Shown here: in pieces, positions 41,401-53,330 of the stretch | How positions within the stretch are numbered: the stretch's first letter is position 1 | Layout of the letters: each line of letters starts with the position of its first letter | Assembly (NCBI RefSeq): GCF_028583425.1 | Contig: NC_072795.1 | Coordinates: forward strand, 74,600,001-74,664,000 | Direction of reading: 5' to 3' | Source of the DNA: Eublepharis macularius | Lineage: Eukaryota; Chordata; Lepidosauria; Squamata; Eublepharidae | DNA length: 64,000 bases | Notes under the pieces: generated by a model | Database searches by the model: none | The model's input: only the letters and a program-made list of their open reading frames with translations | What the model was told of the DNA's origin: nothing | Made by a program: the position numbers and the translations under genes

Positions 41401-42264
41401 AAGGGTAGACAGGACAGCATCCCAAATCCACTGATGGGAAGAGCTCAACAAATCTAAGGATGAAATGTCCTGTTTATGTTTAGGCTCCTTAATGGTATGC
41501 TGGGGGGAAGGCGCCCCCACCCATGCTCCAATCAGGATTCCCCCCCCCCCTGCAACATTCATTGGCATAAATTGGCAAAAGCATCCCTGTGATGGGCTCA
41601 CGGATATCATCAGGTTTAGCTGAGCCCTAAACTGGGGCGTGGCTCATATTAATTGCTAAGAGGAAAACTATCAGAAAAGTAGTCATGGCAGCATGCTGTA
41701 GCAAATCCAAAGGCCATTAGTACTATAAAATGTACAAGTGCATGCATTTATCAGAGCAGAATCTAACATAAAAGCTCAAGCCTTTAATACATTTGCCTAA
41801 GTGCCATAGGCACTATTGTTTAATAGGTAGATAGAAGCAAAGCAAGATGATGTGGTGTGGTATGAAGAATTTAAGACAGACCAAGGTTCAAATGTCCACT
41901 TAACAATGAATGGCCTGGGACAATCACTTTTAGCCTAACCTATTTAAGTTTTAGGAGAGTAAAATAGGAGGGGGGAACCATGTACACAATTCTAACTTCT
42001 TGGAGGAAGAGCAGTACAAAAATGTAATTCCTAGCCATTAAATAAGAGATTTTTTAACATTTAAAAATCACACTGTGTAAGATAATGAATTTTACCAGAG
42101 ATTAATATACAATGTACAGCAAAAGACACCTAAAAAGTATGGTAGATGTGTACACTTGGCTCATGTGACCAATGTTAGGAAAAAGCTACTCTTACCTTGC
42201 TTAGGCAAGACTTCCCGAAATTTTGATTCAGGCATTCTCCCTGACAACAATTGAAATGATCTGC
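38270..42264 (-). CDS. BBIP1: BBIP1, BBSome-interacting protein 1 (coding span)
   Basis: A small subunit (BBIP10/BBS18) of the BBSome, which coats vesicles and moves membrane proteins into and out of cilia; it is also linked to microtubule stability. CDS: 42196-42235 joined to 38270-38427, 198 nt, 65 residues. It reads [14 protein letters not shown] then [20 protein letters not shown] then [20 protein letters not shown] and a Gln-rich end. It aligns with the human short form (about 70 residues) across FREVLPKQG and [12 protein letters not shown]. The start shown is the first ATG of its exon; the mammalian longer N-terminus was not found. It is tail-to-tail with PDCD4. Confidence 0.92.
39290..40815 (+). 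mobile_element. L2-like LINE 3' portion, split by a solo LTR
   Basis: Decayed frames show [24 protein letters not shown] text ([20 protein letters not shown]), LRKLQ- and DYC-region remnants, and [18 protein letters not shown] near 39920. The 3'UTR ends in a T/A-rich stretch with AATAAATATT at about 40807. A 632-bp LTR lies between 40057 and 40690. It is in the BBIP1 intron, antisense to that gene. Confidence 0.7.
40054..40693 (-). mobile_element. Solo LTR inserted in L2-like element
   Basis: The LTR is 40058-40689 (632 bp), TG...CA bounded, with a 4-bp duplication TATG at 40054-40057 and 40690-40693. Read on the minus strand it has CCAAT-type boxes (rc of CATTGGC at about 40611 and 40638), a TATAAAA box (40597-40603) and an AATAAA (40435-40440) about 160 nt downstream, in the order expected of U3-R-U5. 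No internal retroviral sequence remains. ERV and gypsy origins are not distinguished. Confidence 0.75.
40816..42195. other. BBIP1 intron, no further feature recognised
   Basis: Contains a poly-C tract at about 41541 and short ORFs without recognisable domains. Confidence 0.45.
42196..42264 (-). CDS. BBIP1: BBIP1 first coding exon
   Basis: ATG at 42233-42235 (minus), followed by [12 protein letters not shown]; donor CAAG|GTAAGA at 42195. The upstream acceptor is probably CCAAG at 42265-42269 (exon to 42264); the alternative GGCAG would end the exon at 42260. FREVLPKQG is the conserved BBIP1 motif. Confidence 0.9.
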
Positions 42265-43279
42265 CTTGGATTAGAAATAAAAGAATTATTGCAGATAGGT
42301 ACATTGGAAAACTGTGTATCATTACATACAAATCTGTTCCAAACATACCATATGATCCATTGTCTATTGCCAAACCCCAAGAATCCACAGACAAGTGCCT
42401 GCAAAAAAACCATACCAACTGTCCCCATATCCTCTGAAGTGACACTATCTCAGGGACCAACAACATCAGCCATACCATCAGAGACTCATTTAACTGCATA
42501 TACTCTAATGGGATATATGCTTGCAATTCCCTTTTGCCATTTATGCAGGAACAAATGCCACATTCTCTCCATAAGAAAATAAATGGACACAGATCAAACA
42601 TTAAGAATGGAAATGTTCAAAAACCAGTGGAGAAGCAGTTTAACTTTTATGGACACTCAACAACACACTTAAAAATTACAGTAATTCAGAAAAGTTTCTA
42701 CCTAAGGCTGCAGCCCAAAGCTACAGCAACTTCATAAACAGATTTCATGCTGTTAGACTTGGACCGTATAGAGATTAAAGGTTAATTCATTACAGAAATT
42801 CATTAACCACCGACAGCTGTTCACAATTCAATGGGATTCTCTGCACTTCTATCTTTTTCAGTGGCATTCTTCAAAGTCTGCAACACAACAGAGAGACTGG
42901 GTCATCTGCACTCCCATTATCATAATTCTCTACTGCTCTTCTGCGGTTTGTGCTGCTTGATATAAATTTCCAGCTGATAGTAACACTCCATGCATCTGAC
43001 AAACTGGGTTTTGGTTCACAATAGCTTAAACCATAATAAATGCCATAACAATTTGCTGTTTTGGCTGCAACAGGCTAATAGGTTTTTTTAACATGACACA
43101 GAGCCAAACCTGACAGTCTCCAGACTGCCGCAGACCTTCCTCCCCCCTCTGCCTGCCCGTTCTCGGCCCCTGTGCAGCCCTGCTCTCCTGCTCTCCACAC
43201 CTACTCATACCTTTAAAAACTCTCGCCATCCCTATCCCATGGCCTAATGGCCGGACCCCCACCAGCTCCAGGCGCCTAC
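42265..43279. other. BBIP1 5' intron, no further feature recognised
   Basis: No exon for the longer mammalian N-terminus was found here. Confidence 0.45.
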
Positions 43280-43800
43280 CTCCCACATTCCTTCACTTGC
43301 TGCCTTCCTGCACCCAAAGTCTCTTCCCCTCGCCGAGGCCTCTTCGCATGCCTTCTCGCGCCAGGCTTTCTTCTTGCTTCAGAAAGTTGGCGTCCACAAT
43401 CACTACTCTAACGGTGAAAAAAGGCGGAGGCCTCACTGGTCGGCTAAACTGCCTGCTAAGCTACCTTGAAAACAGGTACACACAGAAGGGAGAAATCACA
43501 AAGACGCTTTTGAAATATGGGCGGTGTTCCAGTGGAAACCAGAAGTGGCGCGGTCGAGCCGCTTTCGCCCTTTAAAAAAAGATTCTATGCCAACCACGCA
43601 CGGATGTTGCCGGGCTGGACAGAAGCAGAACACGGACATCTTTGTTGCTATTGGCAACGAGCGAGGATGGCTCTGGAAATTAGTGGCAGACAACAAATGG
43701 TGGGGGAGGCAAGGTGGGATCGGGATCGGGATTGGGATAGTGAGGGTGGTGACGCACGTTAAGTGTCGCTGGCTCTGCCGCTGAAAGAGAGGGCTGCAAA
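43280..43800. promoter_or_regulatory. Probable bidirectional BBIP1/SHOC2 promoter and 5' exons
   Basis: The segment is GC- and CpG-rich compared with its AT-rich neighbours. In human BBIP1 and SHOC2 are divergent with starts close together. A minus-strand donor GGGAG|GTAGG at 43278-43280 could end BBIP1 exon 1. Plus-strand candidates for a SHOC2 exon 1 donor (for example CAAG|GTGGGA near 43712) are weak. No SHOC2 coding sequence (leucine-rich repeats) was seen anywhere downstream, so that coding exon is probably beyond 64000. This is an inference from synteny and composition. Confidence 0.6.
43644..43658 (+). promoter_or_regulatory. RFX X-box-like palindrome
   Basis: GTTGCTATTGGCAAC has two half-sites (GTTGCt and GGCAAC) around a 3-nt spacer. 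It fits the RFX X-box consensus at all but one position of the left half. RFX factors activate many ciliary genes, including BBSome genes, and the site lies about 360 nt from the proposed BBIP1 exon 1 donor. Confidence 0.7.
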
Positions 43801-44147
43801 CACGGGCGCCCCTAACAGCAGTAGTGCTGTTGTTCTTCAGCCGCAAGGCAACAGCTGTCGGCGGCCAGTCTCTAGAAGAGTGTCAGGACATCGAAAAGCA
43901 CACACAATAGTTCAGCCCAGTGCCTGCTTTTTGCAAGAAGTTGATAAGTGATTTGATGTTTCATTTGTGTTTTTCCTATTTAAAAAACCATAGGATCCGC
44001 GAGGATCCATGTGGATCCTGGTTTTACTTTCTTCCTGTTTAAAATATGCTTCTGGAAGACTGGCTGCTTGCTTTTAAAATCGGGTGGGGAGGAATGGATA
44101 TTCTATCCCTGCTTTTTTTAAAAAAGCTGGCTGAAACTTGTTGATGG

Positions 44148-44150
<3 letters not shown>

Positions 44151-44181
<31 letters not shown>
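44151..44181. repeat. (CT)n microsatellite
   Basis: About 15 CT units. It is followed by a purine-rich, GATCC-containing segment (to about 44475) that looks like decayed DNA-transposon sequence but could not be named. Confidence 0.85.
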
Positions 44182-44183
<2 letters not shown>

Positions 44184-44414
44184 GAGAGGCAGGGACGGGT
44201 TAAAAACTCCCCCCCCTGCTCTAAGTGCGTGCGTGCATGCGTGTGTGAGAGAGAGAAAACGTCCCCTCCCTGAGGGAAGGTGGCTTGTCACCAGATTAAA
44301 AACTTTTTTCCCCATCTGCTCTAAGTGTGTGTGTGGGGGGGGCGCCCCTCCAATCCCAGATCCCAGATCGGAAACGGGACTTGATCGGAGTGAATCGGTG
44401 ATCTTGGGTCGTCA

Positions 44415-45290
44415 CCAGCGCAGATCCACGAACAGCTTGATCGGTATTTTTTTTTGGATCGTGCCCATGTCTAGTTCCAATATCCAAACCTGAATGGGGC
44501 GGACTGTGCCTCCCACATGCATTTGCTTAGATTCACGTATTATTAAATAAACTACCCCTGATGTCTGGCAGGTCGAAAAGTTATGTAATTGAATTAATGC
44601 ACTTGTATCTCCTCTTATGGCAGAACTACCTGACAATACCAGTCGGCAGACTGTGCAATGCCCACATGGGAAATGTCCAACAGGTCTACTAGGATTAGTA
44701 AGGCATTCTCTAAAGCCAGACTGAACAATCATGTCCTTAAGGCTTGGGGTGCGTTTGAACCCAATTGTGGGAGGCGCTTCACATCCTGTTATCTCACTTA
44801 CTAAATGCCAATGTTTATGTATCATTCTTCCTATTCTTTGGGCAAGGGATGTATATTCCAGTGCCCATCAAATCCTGGCTTCATTGATCCTATTGACAGC
44901 ACAGAACAAGCCCCTACATGCTACCACTTCTGCCCTCTGCTGCACTGCTAGCAGGATGTAGTCTATCTTTGAATGCCCAGCATAAGGCGCTATTCTCACG
45001 TTTGTAATCTATGTCCTGGGAAGAATTCCTTTTCAGCCAAAGGAACTGTCCATAAGGGATGTTCTTATGAAGGTGTCTCAGACGGTAAGAATTGTAGTCC
45101 AGATATGAGTTTCGGTCAGTGTCCTTCCTGTAGGATCTATTGTTTCCTTCCTGTAAGGTCTATTGTTCCGGTAGACGACTACATCAAGAAAACTGATCTG
45201 ATTGCTATGTGCCTGCCATGTGTATTTTATATTTTGATCTAGAGAATCATCCAGTCTCCAAAAGACTGGACAGAATCTGTTCCCTTATAA
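44415..45290 (-). pseudogene. Penelope-like element fragment (GIY-YIG domain, second family)
   Basis: In minus frames the order is QISFLDVVVYRN (RT C-terminal thumb-side motif), then PTIGFKRTPSLKDMIVQSGF, then GHFPCGHCTVCRLV (Cys-rich CxxC pair), then NFSTCQTSGVVYLI, the start of the GIY-YIG fold; 'MHVGGTVRPIQVWI' replaces the usual YVG.T.R..R.. motif. Several stops. It differs from the element at 57.3 kb, which has a short CSCGQ finger, so two Penelope lineages are present. Confidence 0.75.
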
Positions 45291-47079
45291 ATGACAAACA
45301 AATCAACTGAAACATACAGGGGCATTTGAAATCATCCTCCAAGCAAGTTACATCACTATAGAACACATCCAAGACCGCAAACATGTTCTCAATGTTACAT
45401 CACAAGGCATGGTAAACAAATAAAAGAGGAACAATTAGTCATTTTTTCATATGGAAACAATGAATACAACTATAAATCTTTTGTTAAGAGAACAGCAAGA
45501 ATGCTGGACCAAAGTGCTCCAGGTCTCTTAACTTCAGACCTGGAACACTCATTCAGATAGCATTCTCAACAGAAGGTAGATCCAGAGTATAGAATGGTAG
45601 TTTATTATCTCATGCCTTAACAATTATATTAGGCATAAATTCCTAACATACCATTCAAAGCTGTAATTGGAACATAGGCATAATAATAGATTTCAGATAG
45701 AGATAGTCATGCACAACACAGCTCTCACACACTGTTCACATATCAAGCTTCAGTAATTAGAGTAAATCACTCTAACATAATAAGGCAGACATACAGCCCT
45801 AGACTTTACATGCAATCCCAGGCTGAAAATAACCACTCACCTGTTCAGTTGGGATGAATAAGACTTGCCTTGAGACAAGACAAACGGACATCCATTCAGT
45901 TCACTGTAACTCTGACAAGTGGAGCATGAGGCTCTTCCCTCTATCACTCCTGGAAAGAAAAGAAAAACAGCTACTTGAGCTGCCTCCAGAGAAAATAGCC
46001 TCCTGACTCCTCCTTGGAGAAAGGACAAGGAAAGACAAAGTCTCACATGCTGCCTCAAGAATAGAGTTCTATATTATAGGCCTCCATTTGGAAGAATGCA
46101 CTAGATTGACCCTCTTTTTTTGGTCTCTCATCTTCAGCAGATGAGGAAAGAAGTGAGAAATCTCTCTACTGTGTTCTCCCAGAAGAATTACTTCATCAGC
46201 AGGGGCGGGGGGGGGATTCCACCGCCATTGCAATCACATGGGAAAACAATGAGAAGCTGGCTCCTCCCCTCTCTATTTCAGCAAAAAGCAAAAGAATTCA
46301 AGTCCATGATCAACAGATGAGGTCCTTCCATTTCTAGTAGCAGCAGCCCCTTCCCTCAGCTTCCTGTAAGAGGTGGGCAGTCCATGAGGTGTATGTGAAA
46401 TAGCAGCTTGCAGGAATGGGGAGAGGAGAGCCAAGAGATTCAAGGAATGGCTCCCCCAGTTAATTATAAGCCTCACATCATAAAGTTTGTAACTGTGATG
46501 CTATTTAAATGCATCATTTCCATGGTTTTTGTTTTTCAAAAAGTGAAATGTTACATCCTGAAATATCAGGACACCAAAGCGATGCCAAAAGAATCTCAAA
46601 CTGAACAAGTCACACAATCTGCTCTTTTCTTTCTGCAAGTCTGATTACAAGATCACTTTACAGTTGCCAATAGGTATGAAAGTACATTCTAAATTATGTC
46701 ATGATATTCAGCAACTTGGCGGGGAGTGAAGAGAAAAGACAGAAATCCTTTCAAGTAGATTCTTTAAAGTCTGTTAGAATGATGCATCAGATTTTAACAG
46801 AATAAAAGTGTTCAATGATATTTCTACTTGGCAAAAGAGAAAAAAGGCAGTCATGCCATATGCCAGTTAAATATTCTGTACTATCTAAATGCTAAAAAAT
46901 TATGAATTCAAGTAGCATCTACATTTCAGTTGTAAAAGTTGTCCACAGCTGAGTAATCAAGTAATGTTTCAAACATAAATCTATAAGAAATCTTTGCGTG
47001 CCATAAATAATTGAGTTTTGGATCTCTATATCTTTTAAAATTAAGTTTGGTGGGAATAAAAATGAACAATAGAAATCCA
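45291..47079. other. No gene seen; likely SHOC2 intron 1
   Basis: AT-rich. Short ORFs at 45837-46644 lack domains. A repeat is possible but unrecognised. Confidence 0.4.
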
Positions 47080-48353
47080 CATGTGGTTCACATTTTATAA
47101 CTCTTTAATTTTTCCAACATTAATAATTACAACATTAACAGAACTTTAACAATAAAAAAGGTGAAGAGAAATATTAGATGTTGTAGTAATTAATAGGGAT
47201 GTCCAATTCGGGTTCGGGATTCAGCTTAAAATACTGAATTGTACTCGATTTGGTAAAATCTGGTATTGCCTAATCCGATCCAGGTGCAGTTCAGCAACAC
47301 CAGATTTATTCAGCAAAATTCAGTAAACTTTGGGAGCCACAGGAGCACTGTTTTCTTGCTGATCCTCTGCAAAGGAACAGCAAGAGAAAGTGTTTCCCGT
47401 TCCCGCCTTTTTTTTACCCGATGGGAGGGGGGAGGGGATTGGAGTGTGTTAGAGGCAGAAGAGGAGGGGAGGGGGAACAGGGAAGGGAGGTGGACTGTGA
47501 GTGGCCAGTCCTTGCAGCAGGTCTCCTTCCCCGGCCAATGGGGAGTCTCTGGAAGGAGACTGCCTTTTTAAAAATGCTGCAAGGAAGGAGACTCGCCTTT
47601 TAGCCAGCCTCCATTTTGCCCTGGCCTGGAAACATTGAGACTGGTGCCTGCTTCCTGCTGACTTGCCTCTTTCTCTGTGGTCTGGGCTGTGGCTGGCCTG
47701 CGGGGATTCTTCATTCCTGCTGTGTGGTTCTCCTTCCTGCTGCTGAACTTCTGGACCTGAAGACTGCATTTCAGCTTCAAGATGGGCTTGAGAGTTGTTA
47801 GACTTCGGCTTCTCTATGTGCAGGGGGGTGGGGGGAGCTTTAGTCTGAAAATGGTTTTTTGTGCATTTTGCTACTTGATTTGCTGGAGGGGATTCTATTC
47901 TGTTTTTCTTTGGAGTGTTTAATTAATTAAATTCACCTGTTCTTTTTGAGGGGGGGGGTTCTCCTGTTGTTGGGGCTTGTTGGTTGCTGCTGTTTCAGTG
48001 TTGTTCTTTGTTCGCTGAGTTTTGCTGGGTGTTTTTTGGTTGGATTTTGATTTATTGTGTTGTATTGTTGGTTCTGGGTTGTTCTTCTTGGGAGGGGGGT
48101 GTTTGCTGGGGTGCTTGTTAGGGTAAATTAACTAGTAGTGTTTGGTTGTGTACTTTAGGTTTCCATTTCAGAGAGTGTTGAAGTTTTAGAAACTGTTTTA
48201 AGGTAGGATAGTTGTAGGTCTTATTGCAAATTTAGCACCCGCTAAACTTAATTGGTAGCTTTTAGGGACCAAAGAAAGGGTTTTCCCCTTTAATAGGATT
48301 CTGTAAAAATTTAAAAGAGTTTAGGTTATTTTCAAGTTCTATTGATAAATAGG

Positions 48354-49121
48354 CTGCCTGTTATGATCTTTCCTTTCCTTGGGGTAGATGTTTCTTTTAA
48401 TCTTTCCCTTACACCCTCTGGGTAGTTGGCTGCCACCAGGAATATATTATTCCAAGATATTTTATTTAAATTTTCCCTTTTGGTAACGTTCCTAAGCGTC
48501 AGGCTCCTTCGTGGTTCTATGTGGCCCTGAGGATAGGAATGGGATATAGCAACGACAGCTACACTGGGATATAACAAAACGAAAATAAACTTTTATTTAG
48601 TCAAGAAGCGTATCGGTTTCATAAATGTAGTTCTTGGTTCTTAAAGTTACTTCATTTACTCTCATTCACACAGATCTCTTCTAAGGCTTCACACAGTCAG
48701 CCTCTTTCTCTAACTCAATATTTGTCTCACAGAAATGCTTAAACTCCTCAGACCGCACACAGCTAGCCTGCTTTCCTCTGACTGCTATTCACAGAAATAT
48801 TAAACCTGTTCAGGCAGCACACAGCTGGCCTCTCTTTCCCTGACTGAGTGTCCTTTCACAAACATGCTCAGTTCAGGTTCCACACAGGTTATATTTCTCT
48901 CATAAACACTTCAACATATTCAGGCAGCACACAGCTAGCCTGCTTTCTTCTGACTGAAACTCTTCTCTCTCTCCCAGTCTAAACTGCATTAACTCCACCC
49001 ACAATCTCAGTCAACCAATCATATCGCTCACTCATTCCTCTCTTTCACCCCCACTCTTCACCTAGCTCAAACCAAGCATTTAAAGATACATGCATCCATT
49101 TCTTGAAATCATTACACTGCC
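48354..49121 (-). mobile_element. Solo LTR with 5-bp duplication, inside the hAT element
   Basis: LTR 48359-49116 (758 bp), TG...CA bounded, ending in ATAACA when read on the minus strand. The duplication CTGCC is at 48354-48358 and 49117-49121. An AATAAA is read on the minus strand near 48590. It contains four imperfect units of a 61-65-bp or longer repeat beginning CACACAG(C/T)(T/C)AGCC (about 48690, 48755, 48816, 48926). It is non-coding. Confidence 0.8.
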
Positions 49122-49945
49122 CATTAGTGCATTCTAACTAGAGTTTCCCTGCCCACCTCTGGCTCTATTGGAGCCAGGCCAGGCACATTTTAAGCAGGCT
49201 TCCTGATATAGCCTTTCCTATAGATTGGGCTTCAGGTCCAACTTGAGTCATGAAGAGGAATTCAGCTGTTTGCTAGTGTAGTGGCACCACAAAACTAAAT
49301 AGGGCCTTTTAAAAAGAGATGTTTGTGTCCATCTCCAGGATCAGAGCCACAAAAATAAAGCTTTTTCAGAAGGTAGGTAGATTTTAAAAGTAAACAAACT
49401 CTACATTTTGGCTAGGTGCTTGGGGGGTGGCTGTTTAATAAGGTTACTTTCTACTAGTTTAGTGTAGGTTCCAAGGGGCAGAGAAATGAGTGAAAGAAAA
49501 ACAGAGAGGGGACCTGGGTAAAAAGCAAGGACTGAGGCTAGGGGCTGGAGAGGGAGAGCTGTGGCTTTCCCCCCATCTGAGCAAAGGAGGCTCCTCCCAG
49601 CACAGCTGCCTTTCACCAGCCTGGCTTATGGTGACAGCAAGAGGGTTCGCAAGGCCCTCTCTGCTGAAGTAGCTGCTGGAGCACCACTCCCACCACAGGT
49701 GTGTGAGGCAAGAGCTGGCACTTTGCAGGGGCCTGCTGTTAAGGCTCTCCCTCTTTCAGCTTTCAAGACCCAGCAGATGGAGGAGGGGCAGCATGAGGAG
49801 GCTTTGGGGGTGGGCTTGGGGGACATGAGTTTTCTGTCCCTTGTGCTTACCCCAGAGACTCAGAGGATGTTGAAAGGAACTGGAAGAAGGGCCCACCATC
49901 GGTGAGACTTCTCCAGTATTCTCTGAGGCCAGCAGCAGGCCTTAA

Positions 49946-51444
49946 ATGCTGATGCAGGAGGAGAGGATGCTGGAGAAAGAGATTGTGGATCCCACACCTC
50001 TACCCCTTCTGCCTCAGCCATCTTCTTCTGCCAAGCCGAGACACAGTGTATCTGGCCCAAGCGCCTCACAGGAGTCCTCTCCTGGGGTGTCCACAGATGA
50101 CACCGCAGGGCAGTGTGAGCATTCCTTTTCCTCCAGCGTCTGGGAACACTTTCAGAGGATGGAGGACTCCTGCGATGCATGGTGCCACTACTGTAGGGCC
50201 CAAGTAATCGAAGGAGGAATGTGCATCACCTCTCCACGACCATCCTGAGGAACCACATGAAGAACCACTACCATGTGGTGCTTCTTTGGGGGGAGCGTGA
50301 GACTGGCACCACACGGCTGCTAGCAAGCCAGCAGGAGGCAGGCTCCTCTCCGGCTCCCCCCCCCCCGGCCCGGAGTTCCTGTAGGGAAGGGACGCCAAGT
50401 ATATCTGGTGGAGATGTTTGGTGCAGGTGGCACTACTGTGCCAAAGGATGGATCCAGAGGGTATCTAGGCACCTCACTTGGCAGATCATAGACATGATTG
50501 CCATGGACAGCCTACCCTTTACCATAGTTCAGTACTTCGGCTTTCAAGGGCAGCTCTGGGATGTTGCTTCTTGGTACATGTCCCGATTGCACTACGCTGT
50601 GCAGGACCACGATGTCCTTGTTTTACAGGGCTTCCAAGGAACACGTGATGGCACAGTTGTCCCGCGAATCTGTGTGCTTCAGATTCGACATCTGGACCTG
50701 CCCTCAATCACGGCATGCATACCTCTCGCTGATTGAACAATGGTGGCAACTGAAGACCTTCAGGGTGGGAGTGGGATGTCCAGTATCAGGAAAGGACAGA
50801 TGGGAGACTGCCAAGCCGGTTACTGCAATGCTTTGCTCTACGCCAAGCTTCTCAACGAGGCGCACATGGTGGAGAATATCGCTGCCACCTGGAGGAGGGA
50901 GTTGGTGGACTGGGTAGGCGAGGGTCAGGGATACATCGCTGTGGGATTCAGTGACAGATGGTGATGTAAACATGAGGGCACCGGTTGCGCAAGTGGGCCC
51001 TGAGAACATTTACCATGTGGTTCACAAACTTCATCTCCTGGTGAAGGACGTGCTTGGTCTGGGTTCCTCCCTGTAACCAATGGACTCCACAACTCATCAT
51101 CTCCATGTTTGCTCATGAAATGCTGGAGACTCATGAGTCACTTCTCACACAGTGTGAAATCTATGCAGTGGTCATGGACTACCTTACGGAGCCCTGCGAG
51201 TTGCTTTCCACTAAACTGCTGAGCTATTGGGCCAAGAAGGAGGCAGTCTGGCCAGACCTCTCTCTTGAAGCTCCTCCCATGCTCTCCAACAAGCACGGAG
51301 AGCAACCATGTTTTTTCCTATCCAGGTGACACTGTCAGCTCGTATTGCACTCGCCTTCTCCCCTGGAGAGTTGAGCAGCTGGTCTTCTTGAAGGTCAACA
51401 TGTGGCTCTTCGATTTCTCGGCAGTAGACTTCCAAAATGAATGA
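49946..51444 (+). pseudogene. hAT transposase (BED zinc finger, RNase H-like, dimerisation), broken
   Basis: BED finger: VWEHFQRMEDSCDAWCHYCR, then after a +1 shift HHLSTTILRNHMKNHY (Cys-Cys then His-His). Next comes RHLTWQIIDMIAMDSLPFTI, the start of the catalytic region. After another shift follows ESVCFRFDIWTCPQSRHAYL with the first acidic residue, then QWW. The C-terminal dimerisation domain spans 51200-51435 (LLSYWAKKEAVWPDLSLEAP, VEQLVFLKVNMWLFDF). At least three frameshifts show it is dead. It is not a host ZBED gene, because it lies inside TIRs and is broken. Confidence 0.85.
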
Positions 51445-52639
51445 GGTGAGCCCTCCTTGTGGCCTGTATCCTCAGTGAGTCTATGAGCTGGGGGGAAACG
51501 CTCTTCCCCAAAGTAAAATTAGGTAGAAAACCAGTTTATTCAGTGCCACACACACACACAGACACATTGTAAAACTAGCAAGCTATGTTGGCACAAACCT
51601 CTGCAGATATTTGAGAACAGAGGCCCCATAAATGTTGTGGTATTGCCACAGGGATGGGAAGAGTGATAGAGACAGGCTAGGGAAAGCAGAGAAGGACACA
51701 CACCATGTGTCACAGAGGAAACCCTGAGAAGCATCCAAATGAAGCTAATGATCAATAAACTCAAATTTACTGAGAGCAGGGGTGGGAGGGATTGAAAAGC
51801 ATGTGATGTGTTGTTGTGTTGTATTTGAATAATTAAATAACTTTCCTCATTGCAGCGATGGAAGGATGTTTGCTGTTCTGTTGTTCTAGTGTTTGGTTTT
51901 ATCATTGCATGGGGGGGGGGATGCTGTTGTTCTGTTTGGTTTCATCGTTGCATGGGTGGGGGCTGTTTGCTGCTGTTGTTCTGCTCTTAGGTTTCCTCAA
52001 GCAAGAGAATGCCCCACGTAACTAAACTGATGCAATTTATAAGTTAACATGTAAAACTGTATTCATAGGCTTGTATGGAATTCAAAACTTGTTCCACAGT
52101 TTACTAAGTTAACTTTCCTCAGTGCTGGGATGGGAGGGAACGTTGGCTGATGATGAAGGCTACTGCTGTATATAGAGCATAACTTGGGTTTCCCAAGTGT
52201 CTCTCACAGTTTCAACCTGAAGTCAGTGGGGGAAGATGAGTTATGCTCTGCGAATGCCACTGTCTTGTGCTTGCAGCTCGGTACTGCTTGATTCTGTTCT
52301 ATGGTGTTTCACTACTGGCTGAACCCAGTGTCTGGCTACTGTGAATGACACTGGTTCTGTTGGGCTCAGCTGCAAGAATGTCCCTTGCTTCAGTTTGGTT
52401 TCGGGGGAATGGATGAAGTTGGCACCCTTGCATCAGTTTTGTTATAGGGATTCCCTTGCCTTGCTTGGGTGTGCCTCTAGTTGCGAGACTACCCCTACCT
52501 GAATCAGTTTGGTTTGGGTGAGTCTCTGATCTGAAGTTGTTGCCCTTGCACCAATTAGGTTCTGGGTGGGTCCATTCCCTAGGTTCACGTTGCTTTTAGC
52601 TGCAAAATTGTGCCTTGCTTTATTTTGGTTTGGGTGATT

Positions 52640-53330
52640 CTCGGGTGTGGTGTTGTTCCTCCCAGGGAACAATGGAGGCTAACTGGTCCGTCTGCTCAGG
52701 GGGTGCTGGGGTTTGGGGAGGGCTTCACAGGTTCTGTTGGGTCTTGTGCAGACGTTGTATTTGGGAATATGCCTCCAGCCATGTCAACCTTGGTCCATGT
52801 GTTTCTGCAGTGTAAATCAACTCACTTTGGAGCTCCCCCACCCAATAGAAACAAAAGGAGTGGCTGGGGCACCTTTTGGGGGGCACAGGGTAGCCATCCC
52901 AGGGTGCAATCCCCCTGAAACTTGGGGGAGGGGGTCTTAAGAGGACAGTGAGGAGTAGGTCCCTGCAAATTTGGTGCATTTTGCTTGCAAAATGCCATCC
53001 CCAGCCCCCTAGATAGCTTCCCCAGTTTTCTCCATAGGGAATAATGGAGATTAGAGGTGGCTGGGGGCACCTTCTTTGGGGGGGGGGTATAAAATGGCCC
53101 CCGGGGGCCAATCTTCATGAAACCTGGGAGGTAGTAGAGGACAGGTAGGAGTAGGTTCCTGGCAAATTTGGTAAACTTCAGCCTTAAAGTGACCCTCCTG
53201 AGCCCCTGGAAAGCCCCAAACTGCATTTCCCACTGGTCAACAATGGTCAAATTTTACCAAATTTGCTTTCTGGTGAATGGATTCAGCATTTGGGGAATGG
53301 CAAAAAAATTTCTAGTTCGGCTTTACTGAG
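52640..53330. repeat. Degenerate tandem repeat near hAT 3' end
   Basis: Two to three units of about 200 bp share the pattern GGGAATAATGGAG / GGCTGGGG(C)ACC / GAAAC(T/C)TGGG(G/A)G / GGTAGGAGTAGG / CAAATTTGGT. Subterminal repeats of this kind are common binding arrays in hAT elements. Confidence 0.65.

Noticed and set aside
40925..42601. Minus-strand ORFs of 65-146 codons as genes
   Set aside because: Only the BBIP1 segment within 42196-42235 is conserved; the rest reads through introns.
43297..43951. Short ORFs in the GC-rich promoter region as SHOC2 or BBIP1 protein
   Set aside because: None resembles SHOC2 (leucine-rich repeats) or the mammalian BBIP1 N-terminus; they are treated as 5'UTR or promoter.
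3217..50356. Recurrent poly-C/poly-G tracts (3215, 5619, 16936, 19004, 20719, 41541, 50347) as a linked system
   Set aside because: They occur in unrelated contexts and are common, error-prone homopolymers.
49946..51444. Host ZBED-type gene
   Set aside because: Several frameshifts, and it sits between hAT ends with an 8-bp duplication.
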